A stretch of DNA of 64,000 bases from Leptotrichia hongkongensis (lineage in GTDB: Bacteria > Fusobacteriota > Fusobacteriia > Fusobacteriales > Leptotrichiaceae). Below, in pieces: positions 44,223-52,225 of the stretch. The notes beneath the pieces are model-generated. The model was given only the letters and a program-made list of their open reading frames with translations. It was not told where the DNA came from and ran no database searches. Location: the NCBI RefSeq assembly GCF_041538065.1, contig NZ_JBGORW010000003.1, positions 62,001 through 126,000 of the forward strand, written 5' to 3'. The stretch's first letter is position 1. Each line of letters starts with the position of its first letter. The position numbers and the translations under genes are program-made.

Positions 44223-44840
44223 ATGCTAAAAAAAATAGGAATAGCAATGTTAATTATAGCAAGTTTAGGAATTGCAGCTACAACAAATGAATCAAAACAA
44301 ATTAAATTCCATAAAACATTTAAAGAAAGTAATCAGGTAAATAAAAATTTAAGCAATGAAGATAAAGAAATAATAAATATAGCAATAAACTTTGCAAATG
44401 AATATATACAATTAAAAAACCCTGATGAGTTCGATAAATGGTTTGCAAAAGCTCCAATTACAGAAAAATTTAGAAAGGAATATTTTAGAAAAGAAAAATA
44501 TATAGATTTAAAGGAAAAAGAATTGTATGCAGTAACAAGTGAATCATCTAAAGAAAAATTAACTCCTGCTGAAAAGAAATTTTTAAAAGAAAACAATGAT
44601 ATATATTCCTATTATCAATACGATCCTTTATTGGGATTAGGAATAGAAGATTTAGCACAGGAAAGTGAATTTTTATTGAAAGAATATGATCCCAAATCTA
44701 AAACAGTTTATTTAAAAGATAAGTATGAGGAAGAATTTGTTATTGATGGTAGAAAAAATTATCAAGGTGGAACAGAAATAATATTAAAACTTGTAAAACA
44801 AAATGGAAAATGGTTAATTGATGAATCAAAAATAAAATAA
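44223..44840 (+). CDS. Small exported protein, family X member 1
   Basis: 205 residues: signal MLKKIGIAMLIIASLGIAA, a coiled-coil-like segment with FANEYIQLKNPDEFDKWFAK and APITEKFRKEYFRKEKY, then a C-terminal beta module (SKTVYLKDKYEEEFVIDGR, GGTEIILKLVKQNGKWLID). The C-terminal pattern resembles small export-associated folds such as DUF3828/NTF2-like proteins, without certainty. Two closer paralogues lie downstream (45378 and 46121). This copy is the most divergent and carries a short insertion (YAVTSESSKEK). Confidence 0.6.
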   Translation: MLKKIGIAMLIIASLGIAATTNESKQIKFHKTFKESNQVNKNLSNEDKEIINIAINFANEYIQLKNPDEFDKWFAKAPITEKFRKEYFRKEKYIDLKEKELYAVTSESSKEKLTPAEKKFLKENNDIYSYYQYDPLLGLGIEDLAQESEFLLKEYDPKSKTVYLKDKYEEEFVIDGRKNYQGGTEIILKLVKQNGKWLIDESKIK

Positions 44841-44867
44841 TTTAAGAAAGATAAAGGAGAACTAATT

Positions 44868-45350
44868 ATGAAAAAAGTATTATTATTTATGATGTTGCTA
44901 TTATCAGCAATAGTATTTGGAGAAAAAGTTACAAATAAAATTAATTTTGAAATTTCTCCAAAAGAATTGAGAAATATTGTGAAAAGTGAACCGTTGTCAA
45001 ATTCACACGATAATGGTAGTTATGCTGTTTATTATTATGCAAATGTAGAGGATCCGTTAGGTGTAAAAAGACAATTTAACAGTTTTGCTTTTTCTGAAAA
45101 TAAGTTGTATTCAACAATCTTTGATTCAGTAACAACAGATGAGGAACATGCAAAAATAATTGAAGCTTATAAAAAAAATATAAATAAGATTTCTAAAGAA
45201 AAAATGAATATAAAAGAGCGTAAAGGAGCTTTATTATTATATAATTCAAAAAAAATAATTGAAATATATAGAGTAGTAGACCATACATTTATAAATGTTG
45301 CTCTTTATAGTGCTGGAAAATTAAACAATAGTTTGAAAAATTATGAATAA
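44868..45350 (+). CDS. Small exported hypothetical protein
   Basis: 160 residues with signal peptide MKKVLLFMMLLLSAIVFGEK and an AAAGGAG site. Mature region has FEISPKELRNIVKSEPLSN, a YAVYYYANVEDPLGVKRQF strand stretch and the end IIEIYRVVDHTFINVALYS. No family recognised. The last ~95 bases of this gene were copied to 46001-46102 in a tandem duplication. Confidence 0.6.
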   Translation: MKKVLLFMMLLLSAIVFGEKVTNKINFEISPKELRNIVKSEPLSNSHDNGSYAVYYYANVEDPLGVKRQFNSFAFSENKLYSTIFDSVTTDEEHAKIIEAYKKNINKISKEKMNIKERKGALLLYNSKKIIEIYRVVDHTFINVALYSAGKLNNSLKNYE

Positions 45351-45377
45351 ATATAAAAATGAAAGCGAGTGATAAAA

Positions 45378-45959
45378 ATGTTAAAAAAAGTAGGAATAGC
45401 TATGTTAATCGTAGCAAGTTTAGGAATGGCGGTTACAAGAAATAAATCAAAAGTAGGTAAAGTTCAAAAAACAGTTAAAGAAAGTAATCAGGCAAATACA
45501 AAATTAAGTAGTGAGGATAAAGAAGCGATAAATACAGCAATAAACTTTATGAATGAATATATAGAAATTAGAGATCCTGATGAGCTTGATAAATGGCTTG
45601 CAAAAGCTCCAATTACAGAAAAATTCAGAAAAGAATACCGAAGAAGAGAAAAATATATAGAATTAAGTCAAAAATCACTTGAAGGAAAATTATCTCCTGC
45701 TGATGAGAAATTTTTAAAAGAAAATGACGATATTCATTATGAGTATGATGCCTTATTAGGAGCAGGAATAATAGATATAAGAGAAGAAAGTGGATTTCAA
45801 TTGAAAAAATATGATTCTAAGTCTAAAACAGTTTATTTAAAAGATAAATACGAAGAAGATTTTGTTGTTGATGGTAGAAAAGGTCATCAAGGTGGAACAG
45901 AGATAACATTAAAACTTGTAAAACAAAATGGAAAATGGTTAATTGATGACTCAAAATAA
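45378..45959 (+). CDS. Small exported protein, family X member 2
   Basis: 193 residues from ATG 45378 (the frame is open from GTG 45369, which lies in the ribosome-site position). Signal LKKVGIAMLIVASLGMAV, then ANTKLSSEDKEAINTAINFM, PDELDKWLAKAPITEKFRKE and the shared C-terminus GGTEITLKLVKQNGKWLIDD. First and last portions are almost identical in DNA to the next gene, with a diverged middle (about 45540-45790). Confidence 0.6.
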   Translation: MLKKVGIAMLIVASLGMAVTRNKSKVGKVQKTVKESNQANTKLSSEDKEAINTAINFMNEYIEIRDPDELDKWLAKAPITEKFRKEYRRREKYIELSQKSLEGKLSPADEKFLKENDDIHYEYDALLGAGIIDIREESGFQLKKYDSKSKTVYLKDKYEEDFVVDGRKGHQGGTEITLKLVKQNGKWLIDDSK

Positions 45960-46000
45960 ATTGGACAAAGAAACAAATGAGATAGTGAAGTAATATATTC

Positions 46001-46102
46001 ATTGAAATATATAGAGCAGTAGACCATACATTTATAAATGTTTCTCTTTATAGTGCTGGAAAATTAAATAATAGTTTGAAAAATTATGATAAATATAAAA
46101 AA
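46001..46102 (+). pseudogene. Duplicated 3' fragment of the 44868-45350 gene
   Basis: Nearly identical to 45258-45359 (IEIYRAVDHTFINVSLYSAG in the parental frame), but without start or upstream half. Offset 743 bp, the same as between the two family X genes on either side, so it marks the left end of the duplicated block. Confidence 0.85.
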
Positions 46103-46120
46103 TAAAAGCGAGTGATAAAA

Positions 46121-46702
46121 ATGTTAAAAAAAATAGGAATAGCTATGTTAATCGTAGCAAGTTTAGGAATGTCAGTTACAAGAAATAAATCAAAAGTAGG
46201 TAAAGTTCAAAAAACAGTTAAAGAAAGTAATCAGGCAAATACAAAATTAAGTAGTGAGGATAAAGAAGCGATAAATACAGCAGTAAACTTTATGAATGAA
46301 TATATACGAATTGAAAATCCTGATGAGTTCGATAAATGGTTTGCAAAAGCTCCAATTACAGAAAAATTCAGAAAAGAATTTCAAAGAAGAGAAAAACATA
46401 TAGAATTAGGTGAAAAAGCACTTGAAGGAAAATTAACTCCTGCTGATGAGAAATTTTTAAAAGAAAATGATGATATTGATTATGACTATGACCCTTTATT
46501 AGGATCAGGAATAATGGATATAAGAGAAGAAAGTGGATTTCAATTGAAAAAATATGATTCTAAGTCTAAAACAGTTTATTTAAAAGATAAATACGAAGAA
46601 GATTTTGTTGTTGATGGTAGAAAAGGTCATCAAGGTGGAACAGAGATAACATTAAAACTTGTAAAACAAAATGGAAAATGGTTAATTGATGACTCAAAAT
46701 AA
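46121..46702 (+). CDS. Small exported protein, family X member 3
   Basis: 193 residues from ATG 46121. Same signal and C-terminus as member 2; differences cluster in the middle (MNEYIRIENPDEFDKWFAKA, IELGEKALEGKLTPADEKFL), where it is partly closer to member 1. This mosaic suggests gene conversion after duplication. Function unknown; likely in the periplasm or on the surface. Confidence 0.6.
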   Translation: MLKKIGIAMLIVASLGMSVTRNKSKVGKVQKTVKESNQANTKLSSEDKEAINTAVNFMNEYIRIENPDEFDKWFAKAPITEKFRKEFQRREKHIELGEKALEGKLTPADEKFLKENDDIDYDYDPLLGSGIMDIREESGFQLKKYDSKSKTVYLKDKYEEDFVVDGRKGHQGGTEITLKLVKQNGKWLIDDSK

Positions 46703-46749
46703 ATTGGACAAAGAAACGAATGATATAGTAAAATAACAATTCATTGAAA

Positions 46750-46793
46750 TAAAAATAGGGATTACTGTAATTTAAGGAAATCCCTATTTTTTT
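46750..46793 (+). terminator. Terminator after the exported-protein cluster
   Basis: Perfect 13-bp stem AAAAATAGGGATT / AATCCCTATTTTT with continuing T residues. Ends the 44.2-46.7 kb cluster. Confidence 0.85.
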
Positions 46794-46863
46794 ATGAATA
46801 AATTTATTAAATTTCTTGAATTTATTTAACATTGAAAGTGTTCGGTGATATATATGTTAAAAA

Positions 46864-48972
46864 TTAAATTTCCAAAAATTCCTTTTCAAATTCCTCTTCC
46901 GTAAGCACCCGAACGCCCAATTTTTCAGCTTTTTCCAGTTTACTTCCAGCCTTTTCTCCAGCGATTAGAAAATCCAGATTTTTTGAGACTGCTGACAGAT
47001 AATTTCCGCCTTTGGACAGGATAATATCTTTTATGTCGTTTCGTTTGTATTTTTGTAGTTTTCCAGTTGCAAGGAAGTTTTTGTCTTTTATTGGATTATC
47101 TGCTATTTCTTGTGAATTAGTTTCATCAACAGCAAATTGTAATCCAATATTTTTTAAATCTGTGATAATTTTCCAGTTATCCTCATCATTTAAGAAAGTA
47201 TTTACAGCAACTGCCACTTTATCGCCAATACCTTTTACAGCCAGTAAATTTTCGATTGACTGATTTTTCAGATTTTCAATATTTTTAAAAGTTTTTGTCA
47301 AAAGATTCGCATTGAATTTTCCAACAAAAGGAATTCCAAGTGCGTAGAGGACTTTTGAAAAATCACGATTTTTACTGGACTCAATGCTATTTATCAAGTT
47401 GTCTATACTTTTTTGCCCCATTTTTTCGAGATTTTCAAGTTCTTCACGATATTTTTCAAGAGAATAAATATCAACTATTGTTTTTATTTTTCCTAATTCA
47501 ATAAATTTTTCGACAATTTTGTCACCAAGTCCAGAAATATTCATTGCATCACGAGAAACGAAATAGGCAATTTGGCGTTTAACTTTTTCGGGGCAAAGTG
47601 GATTGTGGCATTTTAAGGCGACAAGTCCTTCTTCGTGTGCAAGCTCGCTATTGCAGACAGGACAATTTGTTGGCTCCTGAATTTCAATTTCTTTTCCAGT
47701 TCTATCGTCAAACACAACATTTACAACTTGTGGAATAATTTCAGCCGCTTTTTCTACAATAACATTATCGCCAATTTTTATATCTTTTCTGCGAATTTCA
47801 TCAAAGTTGTGTAAACTCGCCCTTTTTACTACAGAACCTGATAAATTCACAGCTTCAAGTTCAGCAACAGGAGTAATTACACCAGTTCTTCCAACTTGAA
47901 AAGTTACGTCCATTAATTTAGTTTTTACTTGTTCAGCAGGAAATTTGTAAGCAATTGCCCATCGTGGGCTTTTAGTTGTGTAGCCAAGCGTTTCGTAAAG
48001 TGCAAAATTATTTACTTTTATAACAAGCCCGTCTGTTTCATAATCAAGTTTTTTCCTGTCGTTATGCCATTTGTCAATGGATTTTTCCAATTCTTTAAAA
48101 TCAGTATATTTTTCAAATATTTTTGTTGTTTTAAACCCAAGTTTTTCAATATATTCAATGCTCTCCAAATGAGTATTTATTCCGTAATTCTCAGCATTTA
48201 CAAGATAATAGAGATAGCAGTCAAGTCCACGTTCTGCAACAATTGTCTTATCCAGCTGTCTTATTGTCCCGGAAGCTGCGTTTCTAGGATTTGCGAAAAC
48301 ATCTTCTCCATCATCTTCCCTTTCTTGATTTATTCGGTTAAAGCTCGAAATTGGCAAAATGATTTCTCCACGAACTTCCAGTGAAACATTTTTTTTCAAT
48401 TTTTTAGGAATAGTTTTAATTTCCATAATATTTTCAGTCACATCTTCCCCAACTTGCCCATCTCCCCGTGTTACAGCCTGAACAAGCACTCCATTTTCAT
48501 AAATTAGACTTATACTAAGCCCATCCAGTTTCAGTTCCAGAATATACTCCAATTCCTTTGAATGATTCTTAATATTTTCAGATAAAATAATTTTTTTGAT
48601 TCTTTTGTCAAAATCCTCAATTTCAGAAATATTATAAGTATTCGACAAACTAAGCATAGGCACCCGATGTCGTACCTTTGAAAATTTTTCACTCGCAGTA
48701 CCTCCAATCTTTTCAGTAGGCGAACTTTCTCCATTTTTCTCATTTTTCAGCAATTCTGGATATTCCTGCTCAAACTGTTTTAATTCACGCATTAAAGCAT
48801 CATATTCCATATCGGAAATAATAGGCTTGTCCTCGTTATAATAAAGATTGTTATGATATTCGATTTCATTTCTCAATTTTGTATATTTTTCCTGAACATC
48901 AGAAAAACTGGTGTTTTTTTCACTATCTATATTTTCATTTTCGTTATTTTTTTCTTGATTAAATAAATTCAC
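46864..48972 (-). CDS. ligA: NAD-dependent DNA ligase
   Basis: Seals nicks using NAD. 702 residues from GTG 48970-48972, which has AAAGGAG six bases upstream. An N-terminal extra ~20 residues (NQEKNNENENIDSEKN) precede the Ia domain (YHNNLYYNEDKPIISDMEYD). The adenylation lysine is K148 in LELKLDGLS. Then ARNAASGTIRQLD, the OB fold, a four-Cys zinc finger (CPVCNSELAH ... CHNPLCPEKV), helix-hairpin-helix repeats and a C-terminal BRCT domain (FLATGKLQKYKRNDIKD). Essential replication enzyme; standalone on the minus strand. Confidence 0.97.
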   Translation of the reverse strand: MNLFNQEKNNENENIDSEKNTSFSDVQEKYTKLRNEIEYHNNLYYNEDKPIISDMEYDALMRELKQFEQEYPELLKNEKNGESSPTEKIGGTASEKFSKVRHRVPMLSLSNTYNISEIEDFDKRIKKIILSENIKNHSKELEYILELKLDGLSISLIYENGVLVQAVTRGDGQVGEDVTENIMEIKTIPKKLKKNVSLEVRGEIILPISSFNRINQEREDDGEDVFANPRNAASGTIRQLDKTIVAERGLDCYLYYLVNAENYGINTHLESIEYIEKLGFKTTKIFEKYTDFKELEKSIDKWHNDRKKLDYETDGLVIKVNNFALYETLGYTTKSPRWAIAYKFPAEQVKTKLMDVTFQVGRTGVITPVAELEAVNLSGSVVKRASLHNFDEIRRKDIKIGDNVIVEKAAEIIPQVVNVVFDDRTGKEIEIQEPTNCPVCNSELAHEEGLVALKCHNPLCPEKVKRQIAYFVSRDAMNISGLGDKIVEKFIELGKIKTIVDIYSLEKYREELENLEKMGQKSIDNLINSIESSKNRDFSKVLYALGIPFVGKFNANLLTKTFKNIENLKNQSIENLLAVKGIGDKVAVAVNTFLNDEDNWKIITDLKNIGLQFAVDETNSQEIADNPIKDKNFLATGKLQKYKRNDIKDIILSKGGNYLSAVSKNLDFLIAGEKAGSKLEKAEKLGVRVLTEEEFEKEFLEI

Positions 48973-49171
48973 GGTTGCTCCTTTTATAAAATTTGTTTTG
49001 TAAATTATATCATTTTTTTTATGATATGAAAAGTTTTTGGAGCAATTAAATCAGAGCTTGAATCCCAAATATTGACAAATCGTGAATGGTACAATATAAT
49101 AATTTTATTAAGAATAATATAGTGATTTTTTATTTTTTTCAGATATTTCTCTTTCGCTATCATATATTTAA

Positions 49172-49489
49172 AGATATGGTTATGGTGGAGTAACATTAGA
49201 ATTTAAACTTAATCCAGAAACAACGAATGAATTGATGAATATAGGGGTTAAAGATAAAAGTCAAATAAGTGGTATAATGGCGATTCATAATTATAATTAT
49301 TCAAAATTGCCAAATGCATCTAAAGGTTGGGGAAATAATCATGCAATGTTTAAATTGGAAATAACAATTCAAAAAAAACCTATAATAAAAGATCTCTATA
49401 ATGTAAATATAGGATTAGGAAGAGAAGGCGGAAAAGCATTGAATATCTTCAGTGATAATATTATAGATTATAAAGTAATAGGAGAATAG
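49172..49489 (+). pseudogene. Orphan polymorphic-toxin C-terminal tip, copy 1
   Basis: Open frame of ~105 codons without a convincing start: RYGYGGVTLEFKLNPETTNE, LMNIGVKDKSQISGIMAIHN, then GLGREGGKALNIFSDNIIDY ending KVIGE. Such headless pieces directly before an immunity gene are typical of displaced toxin tips from RHS/CDI-type proteins. The tail pattern LGxxxGKxLxIFxxN recurs in the second fragment at 50.1 kb. Activity not predictable; no complete toxin gene is in the window. Assignment is inferred from layout and repetition. Confidence 0.5.
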
Positions 49490-49494
49490 TAATT

Positions 49495-50052
49495 ATGAAT
49501 AAATATCTTGATGAAATTATATTATTATCAAAATGGTATAATAAAGAATTGATTGATGATGAGTTTTTAGAAAAATTTAAATTGGAAAAAATTAGATATA
49601 GAAGAGAAGTTCCTAATATTGCAAAAGAAAAATTAAAAGAAGCTTGTACTTTGAAAAATTTAGATATGATGATGTATTATTCTCATTTAGTTTTTTCTTT
49701 AGTTTTTTCATCAAAAATAGATTTTGATGAAATTAAGGACAGTATAGAGGAAATTATAACAGGAAATTGGCATGGTGATCATGAAAATATAGCAGAGGCA
49801 TTTGAAGATATAGCTTCACCAAAAACAATAGAATGGGTGTATTATTTAGCATTGGCACATCAGTTTGAAGGATATGAAGGGGGAATTGCAATGGCTAGAA
49901 AATGTATTCATGCACTAGGGAAAATAAATACTCCTAAATCAAAAGAAAAATTGGAACTTTTGGCTAATAATTTAAATGAAACTGAAGAATTAAGAGAATC
50001 GGCAAAACGAGAATTAAATAGATGTGATTTTACAAATAAGGATTTTGAGTGA
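49495..50052 (+). CDS. Probable HEAT-repeat-like immunity protein 1
   Basis: 185 residues, acidic, all-helical. The second half reads as HEAT-like helix pairs: HENIAEAFEDIASPKTIEWV, YEGGIAMARKCIHALGKINT, PKSKEKLELLANN, then ESAKRELNRCDFTNKDFE. It begins five bases after the toxin-tip fragment stops and has its own GGAG site. Its homologue follows at 50215 behind a second tip fragment, so each fragment-helical gene pair looks like a toxin/immunity module. The role as immunity is inferred from this arrangement. Confidence 0.6.
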   Translation: MNKYLDEIILLSKWYNKELIDDEFLEKFKLEKIRYRREVPNIAKEKLKEACTLKNLDMMMYYSHLVFSLVFSSKIDFDEIKDSIEEIITGNWHGDHENIAEAFEDIASPKTIEWVYYLALAHQFEGYEGGIAMARKCIHALGKINTPKSKEKLELLANNLNETEELRESAKRELNRCDFTNKDFE

Positions 50053-50215
50053 GAAGACTGAAGATGTTAAAAAAATGATTTCATTTAAAGAAGAGGCGAA
50101 TAAAGTAACTAGAAAAAAGGCAATAGACAGACAATTAGGAAAAGATGAGGGAAAAGAACTAGAAATATTCAATAAAAATTTAAAAGAATACGAAGTGATA
50201 AAGGAGAATAAATAA
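50024..50215 (+). pseudogene. Orphan polymorphic-toxin C-terminal tip, copy 2
   Basis: Reads MISFKEEANKVTRKKAIDRQ, LGKDEGKELEIFNKNL, then KEYEVIKENK, matching the tail of the 49.2-kb fragment (GREGGKALNIFSDN, DYKVIGE). Only the last ~50 codons remain after the stop of immunity gene 1; its stop TAA overlaps the ATG of immunity gene 2 (TAATG). Confidence 0.5.
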
Positions 50216-50779
50216 TGAAAATATCAGCAAAATATGAAAATAAATTAAAGAAATTATTTGAATTAAGTAAAAAAACTCATGTTGTAAATTTTCAACTGAA
50301 AAATGAGGAATTAATTTCGAATTTTTCTAATATTTCAGATGAAGAAAAAATAAATATAATAAAAGAGGGAATAAAAATAGCATGTCAAAGAAAAAATTCA
50401 TCTGAAATAGAAAATTTGATGCTTTCAATTAGTTTTTTTAAATTATATGATAGATCTGAATTTATTGAAGATTATATTAAATTAGCAAAAGAAGAATTTC
50501 ATGAAGAACATGAAACTATAGCATCATATTTTCAAGGTTTTCACTTACCAAAAACAATAGATAGTATATATGAACTAGCAACTTCGAATTTTGAAAAATA
50601 CCGTTGGGATGATAATTTTGCATTAGTGAGAAAATGCTGTTTTGCTTTAGGAGATATAAATACTCCTAAGGCGAAAGAAAAATTGGAATGTATTATTACA
50701 AAGTGATGAAGAGACTATAAGAGAACATGCAATGGAGCAGTTGAAGAGATGTGATTTTGCAAATAAGGATGTTGAATGA
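50215..50779 (+). pseudogene. Probable HEAT-repeat-like immunity protein 2, frameshifted
   Basis: Homologue of the 49495 gene: HETIASYFQGFHLPKTID, NFALVRKCCFALGDINTPKA. The first frame stops at 50706 (LECIITK, 163 residues). One base over, the missing C-terminus continues as SDEETIREHAMEQLKRCDFA then NKDVE and stops at 50779, aligning with the end of paralogue 1. So a single-base indel near 50690-50700 truncates the last helix pair. It may be inactive or partly functional. Confidence 0.65.
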
Positions 50780-50790
50780 AAGGAATAATT

Positions 50791-51348
50791 ATGAAAAAAG
50801 AAGAAGAAAGAAATATTTATGCTGTATTTGATGATAAGACAATAAGAGTTTATCAGGCATATAACAATGAAATAGCAGACGAGGCTTTAAAATTAGGAAA
50901 GTTTGGAAGTAAATTCAGTTTAAATAGGATGACTTGGATAAAACCATCGTTTCTCTGGATGATGTACCGAAGTGGCTGGGCTACTAAACAAGGACAGGAA
51001 AGAATACTGGCAATTGACCTAAAAAGGGAAGGATTTGATGAAATAGTGAGAAATGCTGTACTTTCATCTTTTAGAGAAACTTCTGATTTATCTAAGGAGG
51101 AATGGAAAGAAAAACTAGAAAATTCAGAAGTAAGATGTCAATGGGATCCAGACAGGGATATTTACGGCAATCCAATAGGAAGAAGGGCGATACAGTTAGG
51201 AATAAAGGGAGAAATGGTAAAAAAATATGTAAATGAGTGGATTGTAAATATAACGGATATAACAGATAAAGTTATTGAGATGAGAGAGAAGATTGAGAAT
51301 GGGAGTTTTTTAGATAGTAATCTTCCAATAGAAGAAAAATATGTTTGA
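50791..51348 (+). CDS. DUF4291-family protein
   Basis: 185 residues from ATG 50791, preceded by AAAGGA; an ATG at 50776 overlaps the previous reading frame's end. Strong family match: IYAVFDDKTIRVYQAYNNEI, SLNRMTWIKPSFLWMMYRSG, WATKQGQERILAIDLKREGF and WDPDRDIYGNPIGRRAIQLG. DUF4291 proteins are widespread, soluble and uncharacterised. Position right after toxin/immunity remnants may be coincidental. Confidence 0.85.
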   Translation: MKKEEERNIYAVFDDKTIRVYQAYNNEIADEALKLGKFGSKFSLNRMTWIKPSFLWMMYRSGWATKQGQERILAIDLKREGFDEIVRNAVLSSFRETSDLSKEEWKEKLENSEVRCQWDPDRDIYGNPIGRRAIQLGIKGEMVKKYVNEWIVNITDITDKVIEMREKIENGSFLDSNLPIEEKYV

Positions 51349-51389
51349 ATCCTAGTATTTTTAGAATTTTATAAAATTTCTAAAATATA

Positions 51390-51418
51390 TTGACATACGT
51401 GTAAAAAATACGTATAAT
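51390..51418 (+). promoter_or_regulatory. hicAB promoter with overlapping operator
   Basis: Consensus TTGACA (51390-51395), 17 nt, TATAAT (51413-51418). Two copies of ATACGT (51395-51400 and 51409-51414) overlap the -35 and -10 edges, placed for autorepression by HicB. Confidence 0.7.
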
Positions 51419-51437
51419 AATATTGTAAGGAGGAATA

Positions 51438-51629
51438 ATGTCAAGAACTAAACCTTACAGAAGTATTGTTAAAGTTTTAAAAAAGAATGGATGGGTACTT
51501 GATCATACAACTGGTTCACATGAAATTTATATAAAAGATGGTAAAATATGTCCTGTAAAATGTACAAAAAAAGATATACCATCTGGAACTTTAACAAATA
51601 TAGAACGTATTACAGGGCTTAAATTCTAG
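51438..51629 (+). CDS. hicA: HicA mRNA interferase toxin
   Basis: 63 residues, the HicA size. Double-stranded RNA-binding-like fold with RSIVKVLKKNGWVLDHTTGS and the catalytic His at H28 (GSHEIYIKDG), followed by CTKKDIPSGTLTNIERITGL. Cuts mRNA and tmRNA and is neutralised by HicB. AAGGAGG before the ATG. HicB follows after 30 bp. Confidence 0.92.
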   Translation: MSRTKPYRSIVKVLKKNGWVLDHTTGSHEIYIKDGKICPVKCTKKDIPSGTLTNIERITGLKF

Positions 51630-51659
51630 CCTTGTAATATTTTATAGGAGGGTAGTTTT

Positions 51660-52052
51660 ATGAAAAATAGATTGTTATATCCGTGTGTTGTAAAAGAAGA
51701 AGATGGTATTTTTTATGCAAATTTTGTAAATTTTGAAGGATGTTTTACTGATGGAGAGACACTTGAGGAAGTTGTAAGAAATGCAAAAGATGTTTTATCA
51801 GGAATGCTTTTTACAATGGCAAAAAATAATATTCCGTTTCCAAAATCTGAAAATAGTGAGATAAAACTGGAAAATGGAGAATTTTTGATATATGTTGATG
51901 TCTGGATTTCTCCAATTTTAGAAAAAGTACGAAATCAGGCTGTGAAAAAGACATTGACAATTCCAAAATGGTTAAATGATGAGGCTGAAAAGCAGTCATT
52001 AAACTTTTCTAATATATTACAAACAGCATTAAAAGAGGCTTTGGGAATATAA
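51660..52052 (+). CDS. hicB: HicB antitoxin
   Basis: 130 residues. The N-terminal HicB partial RNase-H-like fold shows YPCVVKEEDGIFYANFVNFE, then GCFTDGETLEEVVRNAKDVL. The C-terminal ribbon-helix-helix DNA-binding part is KTLTIPKWLNDEAEKQSLNF, SNILQTALKEALGI. It binds HicA and most likely the two ATACGT sites in the promoter. GGAGGG site upstream; ends at a terminator. Confidence 0.92.
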   Translation: MKNRLLYPCVVKEEDGIFYANFVNFEGCFTDGETLEEVVRNAKDVLSGMLFTMAKNNIPFPKSENSEIKLENGEFLIYVDVWISPILEKVRNQAVKKTLTIPKWLNDEAEKQSLNFSNILQTALKEALGI

Positions 52053-52068
52053 AAATTAAAAATTAAGA

Positions 52069-52118
52069 AAAATGTTCAGAAATAGATTAAGTAAAATTAA
52101 ACTTTGAGCATTTTTTTT
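52069..52118 (+). terminator. Terminator after hicAB
   Basis: AAAATGTTCA pairs with TGAGCATTTT (one G-U) and is followed by a long T run. Confidence 0.7.
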
Positions 52119-52225
52119 ATTTTGAAAATTCTATTTTTTATACTGTAATATTTTCGTAAAATATGGTATGATATAGGCAATGAAAATTGTAAAAATAAAA
52201 GGAGGAAATTGAAAAAAATAAAATA

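Noticed and set aside
47929..48384. 151-codon plus-strand frame inside ligA
   Set aside because: Antisense of conserved ligase codons; hydrophobic composition arises from the reverse of Lys/Glu/Asn-rich sequence.
49005..49196. 63-codon minus-strand frame upstream of ligA
   Set aside because: No ribosome site or recognised sequence; it overlaps the toxin-tip fragment on the other strand.
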